Shown here: piece by piece, positions 8,140 to 17,988 of the stretch
Layout: every line of letters begins with the position of its first letter
Position numbering within the stretch: position 1 is the first letter of the stretch
Source: JAQWQB01 sp047636995
GTDB lineage: Bacteria > Bacteroidota > Bacteroidia > Flavobacteriales_D > Sanyastnellaceae
Direction: 5' to 3'
Assembly: GCA_047636995.1 (NCBI GenBank)
Contig: JBLIGQ010000023.1
Coordinates: 1-39,571, forward strand
Length of the DNA stretch: 39,571 nt
The notes under the pieces: generated by a model
Told to the model about the DNA's origin: nothing
What the model saw: only the letters and a program-made list of their open reading frames with translations
Databases searched by the model: none
Made by a program: the position numbers and the translations under genes

Positions 8140-9696
8140 ATGCAAGAACTAAGACTCAGGCTTCAGCCAGAACAGGCTGCCAACACTGATGAGATAAAAC
8201 GGATTGTTGCCAGAACGCTTCGTGCCAACGAAGATGAACTGGGAGCGATTGTTATTAGAAAACGTTCCATTGATGCCCGAAAAGGAGTAATCGTCCAACT
8301 CGATCTTCAGGTATATACTCCAGGTGAGGAAGTTGTTGAAGAGGAATTCCCAACAGATTATAAAGATGTAAGTGATGCTGAGGTAGTCCATATCATTGGA
8401 TTTGGCCCCGCAGGAATCTTTGCTGCGCTTCGGTTGATTGAACTGGGGATGAAACCAGTCATTTTTGAGCGCGGTAAGGATGTCCGCAGCAGGAGAAGAG
8501 ATCTTGCACTTCTCAACAGAGATCACATTGTGAACGAAGACTCAAACTATTGTTATGGTGAAGGTGGGGCAGGCACCTATTCTGATGGGAAGCTTTATAC
8601 ACGTTCCACCAAGCGAGGCAATGTGCGCGAAGTATTGAACACCTTTGTTGCCCATGGCGCAGAAGCTACAATTATGGTTGAAGCTCATCCGCACATCGGA
8701 ACCAATAAATTACCGAGCATCATTGTTGATATGCGCGAAACCATTCTTAAATACGGAGGGGAAGTGAATTTTGATTCCCGTATAACTGATATTATTGAGG
8801 AAGAAGGGAAGTTGAAGGCGCTGGTTGTGAACGAAAAAGAAATTCCTTCGTCTCATGTTATTCTTGCTACTGGTCACAGTGCGCGTGATATCTTCACGCT
8901 TTTCGAAAAAAAGAAATGGCACATTGAAGCAAAGTCTTTTGCCCTTGGTGTTCGCGTTGAACACCCACAACAATTGATTGATCAGATTCAATACAAACGA
9001 GAGGAGAGAGGAGAAGCATTGCCTCCTGCTGCCTACAACTTGGTATGCCAAATAGAAGATAAAGGGGTGTACTCTTTTTGTATGTGTCCGGGTGGAATCA
9101 TTGCCCCATGCGCCACAGCACCGGGAGAGATCGTTACCAATGGTTGGTCACCTTCCAAACGAAACAATCCATATGCTAATTCAGGCATGGTTGTGACCGT
9201 TGAAGTAGAAGACTTGGAAGCACATGGGTTTTCAGGGCCTTTGGGAGGATTGCAATTTCAACAGGTCATTGAACAAAAGGCCTGTGATATGGCTGGAGGA
9301 AGCCAAAAGGCACCGGCACAGCGATTGTTAGATTTTGTAGAAAACAGATTGAGTAGAGACTTGCCAGACTGTTCTTATACGCCAGGCCTCGTTTCTGTAA
9401 ACATGCATGACCTTTTCCCTAATTTTATTTCGAAAAGATTGGTAGAAGGCTTCAAAGATTTTGACCGCAAAATGCGCGGATTTTTAACCAATGACGCGGT
9501 AATTGTAGGTCCTGAAAGTAGAACTTCTTCTCCCGTTCGAATTCCTAGAGATAGAGAGACATTTGTTCATCCAGAAGTCGCAGGACTTTATCCATGTGGT
9601 GAAGGGGCTGGTTATGCTGGTGGAATAATGAGTGCTGCTATTGATGGCCGAAAAATAGCTGAAAGCATTTTTGCCATTCAGTCAGAAAAAGCCTAG
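8140..9696 (+). CDS. COG2509-type FAD-dependent dehydrogenase of unknown substrate
   Basis: A 518-aa soluble flavoprotein. Residues 1-80 form a small ferredoxin-like N-terminal domain (RLQPEQAANTDEIKRIVART). A Rossmann FAD motif IIGFGPAGIFAALRLIELG starts at residue 85, with the GxGxxG glycines at 87, 89 and 92 and an acidic end at FERG. The sequence YCYGEGGAGTYSDGKLYTR is the hallmark of this uncharacterised family, and the C-terminal GLYPCGEGAGYAGGIMSAA closes the FAD site. The length is typical. No substrate is known. It is divergent from the E1 gene (204-nt spacer) and converges on the SPOR protein with a shared CTAG stop palindrome. TACCTTTA 13 nt before the ATG is a one-mismatch -7 box. 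Confidence 0.88.
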   Translation: MQELRLRLQPEQAANTDEIKRIVARTLRANEDELGAIVIRKRSIDARKGVIVQLDLQVYTPGEEVVEEEFPTDYKDVSDAEVVHIIGFGPAGIFAALRLIELGMKPVIFERGKDVRSRRRDLALLNRDHIVNEDSNYCYGEGGAGTYSDGKLYTRSTKRGNVREVLNTFVAHGAEATIMVEAHPHIGTNKLPSIIVDMRETILKYGGEVNFDSRITDIIEEEGKLKALVVNEKEIPSSHVILATGHSARDIFTLFEKKKWHIEAKSFALGVRVEHPQQLIDQIQYKREERGEALPPAAYNLVCQIEDKGVYSFCMCPGGIIAPCATAPGEIVTNGWSPSKRNNPYANSGMVVTVEVEDLEAHGFSGPLGGLQFQQVIEQKACDMAGGSQKAPAQRLLDFVENRLSRDLPDCSYTPGLVSVNMHDLFPNFISKRLVEGFKDFDRKMRGFLTNDAVIVGPESRTSSPVRIPRDRETFVHPEVAGLYPCGEGAGYAGGIMSAAIDGRKIAESIFAIQSEKA

Positions 9697-11786
9697 TTCT
9701 TAAGGTTTTTAACGTCTTCCAAAGGAATCATTTCCCCGTCAAAATCACCAATGATTTCGCTGTTCTCAATGCCTAAATTTTTTGCTATTTGAAGCATTTC
9801 TTCTGCCTGTTCAATTGTTTTACAGGGTACACTCATGAAAGAAGTTATTCCGTCTTTCTGCACAATGGGCTTTACATTTCCAAAAGAGAGAAGCTTGTCT
9901 AATAGCTCAGTAGGTACATCTCCTTGGAACGTTCCGAGGTGAATTTTGTACATGATTCTTTCCGTGTTGATAGACTGGTTTTCCGTGTCAACAAGAAGGT
10001 CTTTTGAAGCGTCAATCACGTTAAGACCAGCGTCTGAGAGTGTAATTCGGTTTCCTCCAGAATATGCGGTAATAAAAGCACCTTCAAATCCAGACTCTAA
10101 TAGATCAACTCTTCGTTTTGCTGCTTCTTCAACAGATAAATAGCTGCTGGTTATGTAGCGTTTTAATCCGTCATTTCCTGAGATGGCCCAAATGTCGTTT
10201 TCACCTGAGAAGATGTTGCGTGATAAACTGTATCTAAAGGCCCCAACCTGTACTCTAAAGTGAACCTCACTGTCTATACCAAGTACATCCTCTTCTAGGT
10301 CCATTGCAGCCATAATATCAGCTTCTAAACCTGGGTCATCTTCAACAGGAGTCATCTCGTCATTGGCATTTGCCGCAACCAGTGAACCATCAATTCCCAT
10401 TCGGGATAATTCTATTTTTCGTCTAATGGCATCAGGGATTTCGTCGAAGTTACCTACAACGAATACGTCTTCACCGTTTTCATTCACCATCAGAATATCC
10501 TGAAGTGCGAGCAATGAATTAATTTCTTCTTGAGTAAGATTTGATTGTGATCTCGGTATTCTAATTCGGTATGCGCTACGTGACTTTGATAAATCTGAGG
10601 TTGATTGCGCATACAGTTCGTTCAACGTACCTTCTGTAGTCCAGGGAGTTGAATCGTTCCACATCAGGTAACGATCATAAATAGCATCGTCGTTCATCGC
10701 AATACCTTCGCCATTCACATAAGTATGTGGTGAGTTCGGTTCGAGGTCTCTGTAATCTGGGAAGCCGTCATTGTCTGAATCTAGCGGACAGCCAAATTCG
10801 TCAACAGGAACGTTTGGTGGTGTACCGTGACATTTGTCTATTACATCTGGAATGAGATCTCCATCTGTATCTTCTACACCCGCTAATAACTCACCATTTT
10901 CGTCGAATAGCTCTTCGAATTCATTTGGCTTTTTGAGTCCAATCGGATTGAGGTCATAGTTGAGTGAGAAAGAGGTGAAAAGGAAGCGGTCGTTTTTTGA
11001 ATCTCCTTGGCGCACTCCTTCGCCTGCAGAAGTAATGTGATCTACCTTATCTGTAAGTGTGAAGTGATACGTCATCCCTAAGCGTGCTTTTACGCGCTCT
11101 GTCATTTCAAACTCAATGCCAGCTCCAATAGGAATAGCAAAAGCCCTTTCAGGAAACCTGCCAAGTCCTTCTCCGTTTAATTCTCTTAAATCAGTTTCAT
11201 AAGTATAGTCACGGTTCAAAAGAATAGAATTCCCAGCATCTGTTGAATGCTGATCCATATCCCGAATCGATCCGTCTGACCAATAGAAGTAACGCCTGCC
11301 TTCTGAGTCGTACATGTCTGTTTTCGACAAGTATTCAAAAGCTTCGAACCCAGCACTGATGTAGGGTTTAACGACTTGCTTTGATTGAAAGAAATTATTG
11401 AAGTTGTATGAGAACGCAATCCCACCCGTTCTGATGGTTGATTGCATGTTTAAATGCCTTGGATTGGTGGTCTCATTGATGTTTATCTTGCCAAAAATGG
11501 TGTACAATCTAACATCTAGGAATGAAGTGAACTCATTTGTAATGTCTAAAGTATAGACCATATCAGCTGAGCCTGGATTGTATCCTTTGTTGTCACCTCC
11601 CATGTCACCATAGAATACAAGGCTACCAATACCCAAACCCAATCTTGGTTTTAGTTTCAATGTTGATTGAACTGCCTTAGAGGGTGCAACTTGGGTTTTA
11701 GCCCGTAAGGTGGTGTCAAGCTGAGCCCATGTTGGACTGGTAGCAACAGACATCAAGAACACCAATATGTAAAGAGTTAGACGCAT
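9693..11786 (-). CDS. Outer-membrane barrel protein with TSP3 and three SPOR-like domains
   Basis: A 697-aa envelope protein. Order of parts: signal peptide 1-21 (ends SPTWAQ); a beta-barrel of about residues 45-285 (strands such as LGLGIGSLVFYGDMG, IGAGIEFEMTERVKARLGMTY, FTSFSLNYDL); calcium-binding thrombospondin type 3 repeats around 303-345 (DTDGDLIPDVIDKC, DSDNDGFPDYRD); then three SPOR-like units near 409-480 (YRIRIPRSQ, diverged), 508-580 (FRVQVGAFRYSLS, canonical) and 611-690 (YKIHLGTFQG). SPOR domains bind denuded peptidoglycan glycan strands. The barrel-TSP3 part resembles OmpA-family proteins, with SPOR in place of the usual OmpA peptidoglycan domain, so an outer-membrane to cell-wall tether is likely. 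It is the third gene of a possible minus-strand operon, 70 nt after the dockerin gene. Confidence 0.82.
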   Translation of the reverse strand: MRLTLYILVFLMSVATSPTWAQLDTTLRAKTQVAPSKAVQSTLKLKPRLGLGIGSLVFYGDMGGDNKGYNPGSADMVYTLDITNEFTSFLDVRLYTIFGKININETTNPRHLNMQSTIRTGGIAFSYNFNNFFQSKQVVKPYISAGFEAFEYLSKTDMYDSEGRRYFYWSDGSIRDMDQHSTDAGNSILLNRDYTYETDLRELNGEGLGRFPERAFAIPIGAGIEFEMTERVKARLGMTYHFTLTDKVDHITSAGEGVRQGDSKNDRFLFTSFSLNYDLNPIGLKKPNEFEELFDENGELLAGVEDTDGDLIPDVIDKCHGTPPNVPVDEFGCPLDSDNDGFPDYRDLEPNSPHTYVNGEGIAMNDDAIYDRYLMWNDSTPWTTEGTLNELYAQSTSDLSKSRSAYRIRIPRSQSNLTQEEINSLLALQDILMVNENGEDVFVVGNFDEIPDAIRRKIELSRMGIDGSLVAANANDEMTPVEDDPGLEADIMAAMDLEEDVLGIDSEVHFRVQVGAFRYSLSRNIFSGENDIWAISGNDGLKRYITSSYLSVEEAAKRRVDLLESGFEGAFITAYSGGNRITLSDAGLNVIDASKDLLVDTENQSINTERIMYKIHLGTFQGDVPTELLDKLLSFGNVKPIVQKDGITSFMSVPCKTIEQAEEMLQIAKNLGIENSEIIGDFDGEMIPLEDVKNLKN

Positions 11787-11856
11787 GGACGCATTGTTTT
11801 ACATCCATTGTTTACGGGAATTCTTTAGAATGGTTACCAGAATGGTGGGAGTTGTC

Positions 11857-13569
11857 CTACACGCTGGTTCCAAAGAAGGTCAAGAAAATCAGCAAATCAC
11901 CTGTATCTACAATTCCGTCCAGGTTGAAATCTCCATTTTCGCATCCTGAGATTTGTTGTGAAAAGAATTGAATAAAGTTCAGGAAATCAGACGATCCAAT
12001 GAATCCATCACCATTAATATCACAACAATCAGGGTTGAATCCGCTAGCTAAGAATTGGAATTCATGGTAATAGGTAGTTCCTACTCCTGTATTGGCATCA
12101 GTGATGCGCACAAACAATGTGTTTTGTCCTGCAGTGGGGCCGCCAGTAATTAAGGTTGGGAACGTGATAACTCCTTCAAAGTTAGTGCTCTGTTCAATGT
12201 CTATAAAGTTACCGTTACCAATACCTGGATCAGCATTGTAAAAGAACTCGAAGCTTTGCAAGTTCGGAGTAAGAATAGGTGTGTTGTCTTTTTGAAAAGG
12301 AATGAACTGAAATCCAGACTCGAGTCCTGCATTGTCAATGGCATTGATAGCGATCACTCCCGCATCAGGGAGGGCGTCAACATCAATAGATAGAAAACCA
12401 TGAACGAGGTCACTAGGGGTGAACGTTGTGTAATCTTGAACACCTACAAAAAGGTCATCTGGAATAACGGTCCATTGAATGAGCGAAATTTCATTTCCGG
12501 AAGGGGAGAACACAACAAAATCGATTGGCAAAACAATCTCTGTTGTAATCAAGTCTAAGTAGTTGATCTCAATGAAAATGGGCGCATCTTCATTGAGTCC
12601 AGAGGGTCTATAAGAATTTATAGAGGTATACATCCCTATGTTATGACCATCATCACCCGCATTAAGCGCAGCGGATGTTGCTTGAAGTTCCCACTGTAAA
12701 TCACCTTCTCCTGTCTCAACGAAAATTTCAGTAGCCAGAACTAATTGGTTTGTAGGGTCATTGTTCACAGCAGATCCATCTTGAAGATTTCCAAGCGGGT
12801 CTACAGATGTTACAATTGGGTCAATGGTAAAGAGGTTGTTATTTAGTACTGCTTCTTGTAGCCATCCAATTTGTCCTTCGAAAACGATGCAATTGTGAAC
12901 GAAATTACTCCCTAAATATAAATTACCATTGGCGAAGTTGCAGTGATTAAATTCTGCACCATTTGTGTTTGGTGCACTCAGAATGATGGCGCCCTCAGAA
13001 GGTGCTCCAATGTACCCAATGAAAGAATAGGAGAATACATGGCCGCTCAAGGTTGATTCAATCGCGACAGCAGGAGCTGTTGCTAATTGGCTTTCTATAT
13101 AACATCCTGTAACCGTTGTGTTTGCCCCTGAAACAATTCTCAATCCATTGATGTAATCACTCTCTAGCGTGATGTTGCTGGTCAGTATTTCTACTTCCAA
13201 TGCGATGGCATTTCTGAGTGTTGCGCCCTCAGAACCTGACACGAATTGGATGCCTATGATTGGAACAGGGGTAAAGCTTTCTTCATAGTTACCAAGTCCT
13301 GCCGTCTCTAGAAAGTAACCATGACCAACAATAGTGATTTGTTTGTTTACTATTAAATTTCCATAGTTTGCGTCTGCCGGGTTGAAGAGGTTTGACACGG
13401 GCAATGCTTGAAGGTAGATTACATCGCCTGTATTTGCTGCGTCAATTGCTGATTGTGCATTGTCAAAATCAGCGCCACTATTTGGATTTAAGTTTACCAA
13501 TAAATCTGCACCTTCTGAGGAAAGAACAAGCCCCAGAAAACATAAAAAAGGGAATAATTTCTTCATCAT
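11857..13569 (-). CDS. Secreted beta-helix protein with C-terminal dockerin-like repeats
   Basis: A 570-aa secreted protein. The signal peptide covers residues 1-20 (KKLFPFLCFLGLVLSSEGA). Residues 30-300 show right-handed parallel beta-helix character, with short repeated strands, Asn ladders and phrases like ITIVGHGYFLETAGLG and TTVTGCYIESQLA. A middle region (about 310-505) looks Ig-like. The last 55 residues contain two EF-hand/dockerin type I loops, DINGDGFIGSSD and DFNLDGIVDTGD, flanked by hydrophobic helices ending FFSQQ and TFFGT. No type IX sorting domain follows. The ATG overlaps the upstream gene's stop by 4 nt (ATGA). The N-terminal half is related to that gene's product. Ligand unknown. 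Confidence 0.78.
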   Translation of the reverse strand: MMKKLFPFLCFLGLVLSSEGADLLVNLNPNSGADFDNAQSAIDAANTGDVIYLQALPVSNLFNPADANYGNLIVNKQITIVGHGYFLETAGLGNYEESFTPVPIIGIQFVSGSEGATLRNAIALEVEILTSNITLESDYINGLRIVSGANTTVTGCYIESQLATAPAVAIESTLSGHVFSYSFIGYIGAPSEGAIILSAPNTNGAEFNHCNFANGNLYLGSNFVHNCIVFEGQIGWLQEAVLNNNLFTIDPIVTSVDPLGNLQDGSAVNNDPTNQLVLATEIFVETGEGDLQWELQATSAALNAGDDGHNIGMYTSINSYRPSGLNEDAPIFIEINYLDLITTEIVLPIDFVVFSPSGNEISLIQWTVIPDDLFVGVQDYTTFTPSDLVHGFLSIDVDALPDAGVIAINAIDNAGLESGFQFIPFQKDNTPILTPNLQSFEFFYNADPGIGNGNFIDIEQSTNFEGVITFPTLITGGPTAGQNTLFVRITDANTGVGTTYYHEFQFLASGFNPDCCDINGDGFIGSSDFLNFIQFFSQQISGCENGDFNLDGIVDTGDLLIFLTFFGTSV

Positions 13570-14549
13570 TTTCTGGTTTTTACTTTAATATCTACATCTA
13601 TTCCACCGTCATCTCCTACTAGTTCACCGTCATAAAACCAAATGGCTGGAATTGGAGGGATTCCTGACAGAACGTATGGGAAAGAACCAAACTCTAGTCC
13701 TTCGCCATCACTTGTGTAGTCAGGAAGAGTTTTGTATTTCGCATCTCTTGAAAACGAGAGTAAATCTAACATTGTATCTGTGTAAGCAATGTTATTTGAA
13801 GCTTGGTAGTTGATTAAAAAAGCGAGTTCCGCGAAATTGTTACTTGCCGTAATGCTTGTACTGTTAATGACATCTACGGTTACTTGTTCGAAGATGTTAT
13901 TCTTCAATGTCACATTATGCAGTTCTAAGTCATCATCGCCAAAGAAAACATTGTTCAGGATCAATCCGCTTGAGCTAACTGTCATTTCTACCACCTTGGC
14001 TCCCAATGTACTGCTCTCATTGTGACAGAAGTTATTGGTAAATACAATGGTAGAACAGTCAATTGAGATCAGGGTTGCGATGTCACCTTCAATAAAACAT
14101 TGGCGAACAGTTACATCTGAAACGGGAGCTGCATCTCCCACTTTAAGTGACTCATTAATAAATGCGCGCTCAAGAATGACATCGTCTGCATTGATTCTGC
14201 ATTCTGAAATGGTCAGTCCAGATAAAAGAACATCAACACTTGTTACATTGATGGGGCCTAAAATACTGGTTCGGATATCAGCATGAGTCTCATCATTGTC
14301 AGGTAAGTAGTAGCCTGTTCCGTAAATGGTGATCTTCTTGTTGATGGTTACCTCCACAACATTATAAGGTGTGTTGGAATGCTCAATAATCAGGATATCG
14401 CCATCTACAACACTGGCAACAGCGGTAGCAAGGTCTGTGAAATCTGCACTAACACCTGTGTTATTTACACGGTATTTGATCGAAAACGCTGACAATGAGC
14501 AACCAAGAACAAAGAAGCCTAGGAGGGCGACTTGAAGGAAACGGTACAT
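13566..14549 (-). CDS. Secreted beta-helix protein, paralogue of the downstream gene
   Basis: A 327-aa protein with a signal peptide (MYRFLQVALLGFFVLGCSLS; LGC at 15-17 could also be a lipobox, so a lipoprotein is possible). It is followed by a pectate-lyase-like parallel beta-helix: ADFTDLATAVASVVDGD, then INKKITIYGTGYYLPDN, then repeated short strands with Asn and Ser turns. The opening is clearly related to the next gene (INKKITIYGTGYYL versus VNKQITIVGHGYFL), so the two arose by duplication. It lacks the Ig-like and dockerin parts. No catalytic residues of pectate lyases can be identified. It is the first gene of the run and is translationally coupled (ATGA) to the 570-aa protein. Confidence 0.75.
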   Translation of the reverse strand: MYRFLQVALLGFFVLGCSLSAFSIKYRVNNTGVSADFTDLATAVASVVDGDILIIEHSNTPYNVVEVTINKKITIYGTGYYLPDNDETHADIRTSILGPINVTSVDVLLSGLTISECRINADDVILERAFINESLKVGDAAPVSDVTVRQCFIEGDIATLISIDCSTIVFTNNFCHNESSTLGAKVVEMTVSSSGLILNNVFFGDDDLELHNVTLKNNIFEQVTVDVINSTSITASNNFAELAFLINYQASNNIAYTDTMLDLLSFSRDAKYKTLPDYTSDGEGLEFGSFPYVLSGIPPIPAIWFYDGELVGDDGGIDVDIKVKTRK

Positions 14550-14706
14550 AGCAGTGTGTTAAGTTTAACGACTTCAAGTTACGAAATATCTATATCAAAA
14601 TAAGAACTCGTCTATCAATTGCTAGGAATGGTCGATACTTTTTCGGCAGAAGGAACCCCAATTCAATTTGCCTCCATAAATTGCAACGAATCAATTTTCG
14701 CCATCT

Positions 14707-17700
14707 GTGTTGAATCGCCGTTATTTGTTTGTCATTATGCTGGCCTTGTTAGTTACGCAATTTTGCGCGGCACAAGGCGTGCGTCAATATGTGATAAAGG
14801 GTATTGAATTTGAGAAAGGGTTTCCGCTTTCCATCGCCACTGAAAAAATGCATTTCAGTGAAAAAGGAGAATACGGATTTCGCTACTTAGGGTCTGAAGA
14901 GAACCTTCCAACCAATTCTGTTTCAGCTATTCATTCAGATTCGAATGGATTGTTATGGATAGGCGGAGCTTCCAATGGGGTCTATAGTTACAACGGGGAA
15001 TCAATAACTGATTTCAGCCACATTCCTCCATTTTCAGACAAGGCAATTAATTGTTTCGCGACCGGGGCAGATGGAGATCTTTGGGTGGGAACCCGCGGAC
15101 ATGGTTTGGTGAAGTACGATGGGAATCGGTTTGTAGAATACTCAGATAAGAATGGATTGCCAGGTGAGCGTTTGAAGGTCCTTTGTTTGCATTTTGATCA
15201 AAAAGGGAGGCTTTGGGCAGGAACTCAAAAACAAGGGGTATTCTGTTTTGAGAATGGCATCTTCACCCATTACCCTTCTCTTTTCGGCCCTTATGGATAC
15301 ACCATTAATTCAATAGCTGAAAGTCCCGATGGGGCAATTTGGTTTGGTGCATGGACGGGTATAATTTCTATTTTTAATGAGGGAGAATGGTCCTATATTG
15401 GTTGGGAACAAGGCGTTCTTAATTCGCCTATATGGTCAATCATTCCTTTAGGCGGGGAGATGTTCGTAACCCAACGAAATGGTGTTTTTAAGTCCAATGG
15501 GGCAGACGTGAACTACTTAGATGAAACGGATGGGTTTTGTTCAACAGATGCCTTCAAAGCGGTGAAATCTCACACAGATGAAATTTGGATGGTGACGCTT
15601 GAGCAACAGTTACTGAAATGGAATCAAAAAGAGGTCGTCTGTTTTGAAGCAAAAGAGGGATTGACCCCTACTCGCCTTTTTGCGATCACAGAAGACAATC
15701 AAGGACAAATCTGGTGCTCATCATACCAAGATGGCGTTATACAGCTCACCGGCGAGCACTTTTCGAATGAAGAACTAATATACCAAGGAGAAACATTTAA
15801 ACCTCAGGGCATACAAATTTCAGGTCAAGATTTTTGGGTCGGTTCTGTTCAAGGGAAACTGTTTAAAAGACGGTTGAACGAAACTGAATTTGAACTGATT
15901 AAAGATTTTCATGAAGAGATCAAAGAGGTTGAAGTTGATGAAGATGGTCAAGTGCTAATAGGGACAATCCGTGGAGCATACCGGTTGAATGGAGATGCGC
16001 TTGATACATTAATAAGTCATGCTCCTAACAGTGTTTATACGCTTGATTTTGGGACAGCTCCACCCCAACTTGGTGAGCTGGCGCTTGCAACAAGCACAGG
16101 GCTGTGGGTTCTTAGCAATGGAGAACGAAAGAGGTACACTTCCAAAGACGGCTTTAGCAGCAATCATGTAAATGAGTTTGTGACAGATAAAGACGGCTAT
16201 TTTTGGTGCGCTACCAATGACGGCATTGCTTGCTTAAAGCCAAATACAACGCGCTTTAAAATGCTCAACATTGAAAACGGACTGCCTGGCGCTGTAATCA
16301 ATGACTTGTTAATGACCAATGACGAGATCTGGTTCTCAGTGAAAGGAAGTGGAGTAGTAGTAGCAGCTATTTCTGATCTACAGAACTTTATAGATGAAGA
16401 GGAGACCAGATTTGAGGCATTCGATTTAATTTCTGTCCAAAATGGCTTGGCTTCGAATCAGCCCGGACATCTTATTTCAATGTCGAATGGGGATGTTTGG
16501 ATAGGAACAACCAAAGGCATTGATGTGTTTGATGTGGAAACCAAAGAACGCATTTGGAACTTTAATACGAGCTCTGGATTGCGAGAAAAAGTAGTTGAAT
16601 ATCAAGACCCGGAAGTGCTTCCAGATGGGACATGCATTTGGCTCATCGACAATAAGATTGTCCATTACCATCCTGAGAAAGATTATAGACGATTGAATAA
16701 GCCCAATGTTTTTATTTCAGGAGTTAAGCTGTTTAATGAGGATGTAAATTGGAAAAAGGACGAACGTTTTCATTCAAAACAGAACTATTGGAGCAGCCTT
16801 GGGCCTGATTACATGCATTTTGAACGAAATGCAGACCACTCTGCTTTGCCTTTGGATTTGGAACTGAGCTATGATCAGAACCATCTTACTTTCCAGTTCG
16901 GGGGAATTGATTGGATTGACCGCCAAAATTTGTCATTCAAGTTTTTACTGGAAGGAAATGACAAGGAATGGAACACCATAATGGAGGCTAGAGAGATTAC
17001 CTATCAAAATTTAACCCCGGGAGCTTATAAATTTAGGATTGTATCTGAAGGGACTGACACTGTTTCGAGCGATGAGGTTCAATTTCGTTTCACCATTTTA
17101 GCGCCCTTTTGGCAAACAGCTTGGTTCTATTTGTTGTGCGCACTATTTGTGCTTATCTCCTTTATTGTTGTCTTTAGATGGCGCACGTACAGACTTCGAA
17201 AAGAGAATATTATCTTGGAGCAAAAAGTGGAGACACGCACCAAAGACTTACGTTTGGAGCAAGAGAAGTCAGAGAACCTGTTGCTCAATATTCTCCCAAA
17301 GAAAACGGCTTCTGAACTGAAAGAAAAAGGGAAAGCAGAAACCCTTACCCATCCAAATGCATCTGTACTTTTTTCTGATTTCAAAGGATTTACGAAGCTC
17401 ACAGAAACAATGAATCCGCAAGAGCTGGTCATTGTCTTGGATTCGTATTTCAGGGCATACGACCAGGCCCTTTCACGTTACGGGGTAGAAAAGATCAAGA
17501 CCATTGGTGATGCCTATATGTGCGCTTGCGGTCTACCTCAATCTGCTAAACACCACGCACTGCAGACCGTGGCCTTTGGGTTGGAGATGATGCGCCTTAC
17601 AAATGAGATCAATGCGCAACGCAGTAAAAGAGGGGAAGAGCCCTGGGAATTGCGCATTGGTATCCATTCGGGGATGGTTATTGCTGGTGTAGTAGGCCAA

Positions 17701-17988
17701 AAAAAGTTCGCCTATGACATTTGGGGAGATACAGTGAATGTTGCTTCGCGAATGGAGTCCAGCGGACAAGAAGGCTATGTTAATATTTCTGAGCACACTT
17801 ATAAGTTGGTGAAATCTCATTTCGTTTGTTCGTCCAGAGGGAAGGTTAGCGCAAAGAATAAGGGAGAACTGCAAATGTATTTTGTGGAAGGTTTTCAACC
17901 CTTCTTTGCAGATTCCAACAATCAACAGAAACCCAGTGCGGCCTTTTTCAGTGTCATTTATGGTGCCGCTTTGAATGTGTTGAAGTAA
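14707..17988 (+). CDS. Beta-propeller sensor fused to a class III adenylate cyclase
   Basis: A 1093-aa membrane sensor. Order: signal peptide 1-23 (LNRRYLFVIMLALLVTQFCA); two periplasmic seven-bladed propellers of Reg_prop type, about residues 60-660 (recurring GLWIGG, DLWVGTRGHGLVKYDG, DVWIGTTKGIDVF); a Y_Y_Y domain about 721-796; one membrane helix 800-823; a short coiled coil; a LNILPKKTASELKEKG helix; and a class III cyclase from about 885. Metal Asps are D891 (FSDFKGFT) and D935. Purine-selecting K931 and D1004, with N1011 and R1015, give the adenylate pattern, so the product is predicted to be cAMP. The start is GTG at 14707, which gives a proper basic n-region; TTG 14710 or ATG 14737 are alternatives. 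Its stop abuts that of the DUF4294 gene. Confidence 0.9.
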   Translation: MLNRRYLFVIMLALLVTQFCAAQGVRQYVIKGIEFEKGFPLSIATEKMHFSEKGEYGFRYLGSEENLPTNSVSAIHSDSNGLLWIGGASNGVYSYNGESITDFSHIPPFSDKAINCFATGADGDLWVGTRGHGLVKYDGNRFVEYSDKNGLPGERLKVLCLHFDQKGRLWAGTQKQGVFCFENGIFTHYPSLFGPYGYTINSIAESPDGAIWFGAWTGIISIFNEGEWSYIGWEQGVLNSPIWSIIPLGGEMFVTQRNGVFKSNGADVNYLDETDGFCSTDAFKAVKSHTDEIWMVTLEQQLLKWNQKEVVCFEAKEGLTPTRLFAITEDNQGQIWCSSYQDGVIQLTGEHFSNEELIYQGETFKPQGIQISGQDFWVGSVQGKLFKRRLNETEFELIKDFHEEIKEVEVDEDGQVLIGTIRGAYRLNGDALDTLISHAPNSVYTLDFGTAPPQLGELALATSTGLWVLSNGERKRYTSKDGFSSNHVNEFVTDKDGYFWCATNDGIACLKPNTTRFKMLNIENGLPGAVINDLLMTNDEIWFSVKGSGVVVAAISDLQNFIDEEETRFEAFDLISVQNGLASNQPGHLISMSNGDVWIGTTKGIDVFDVETKERIWNFNTSSGLREKVVEYQDPEVLPDGTCIWLIDNKIVHYHPEKDYRRLNKPNVFISGVKLFNEDVNWKKDERFHSKQNYWSSLGPDYMHFERNADHSALPLDLELSYDQNHLTFQFGGIDWIDRQNLSFKFLLEGNDKEWNTIMEAREITYQNLTPGAYKFRIVSEGTDTVSSDEVQFRFTILAPFWQTAWFYLLCALFVLISFIVVFRWRTYRLRKENIILEQKVETRTKDLRLEQEKSENLLLNILPKKTASELKEKGKAETLTHPNASVLFSDFKGFTKLTETMNPQELVIVLDSYFRAYDQALSRYGVEKIKTIGDAYMCACGLPQSAKHHALQTVAFGLEMMRLTNEINAQRSKRGEEPWELRIGIHSGMVIAGVVGQKKFAYDIWGDTVNVASRMESSGQEGYVNISEHTYKLVKSHFVCSSRGKVSAKNKGELQMYFVEGFQPFFADSNNQQKPSAAFFSVIYGAALNVLK

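Noticed and set aside
14619..14807. 62-codon frame overlapping the start of the cyclase gene
   Set aside because: Different frame from a well-supported gene with a signal peptide, and composition not protein-like.
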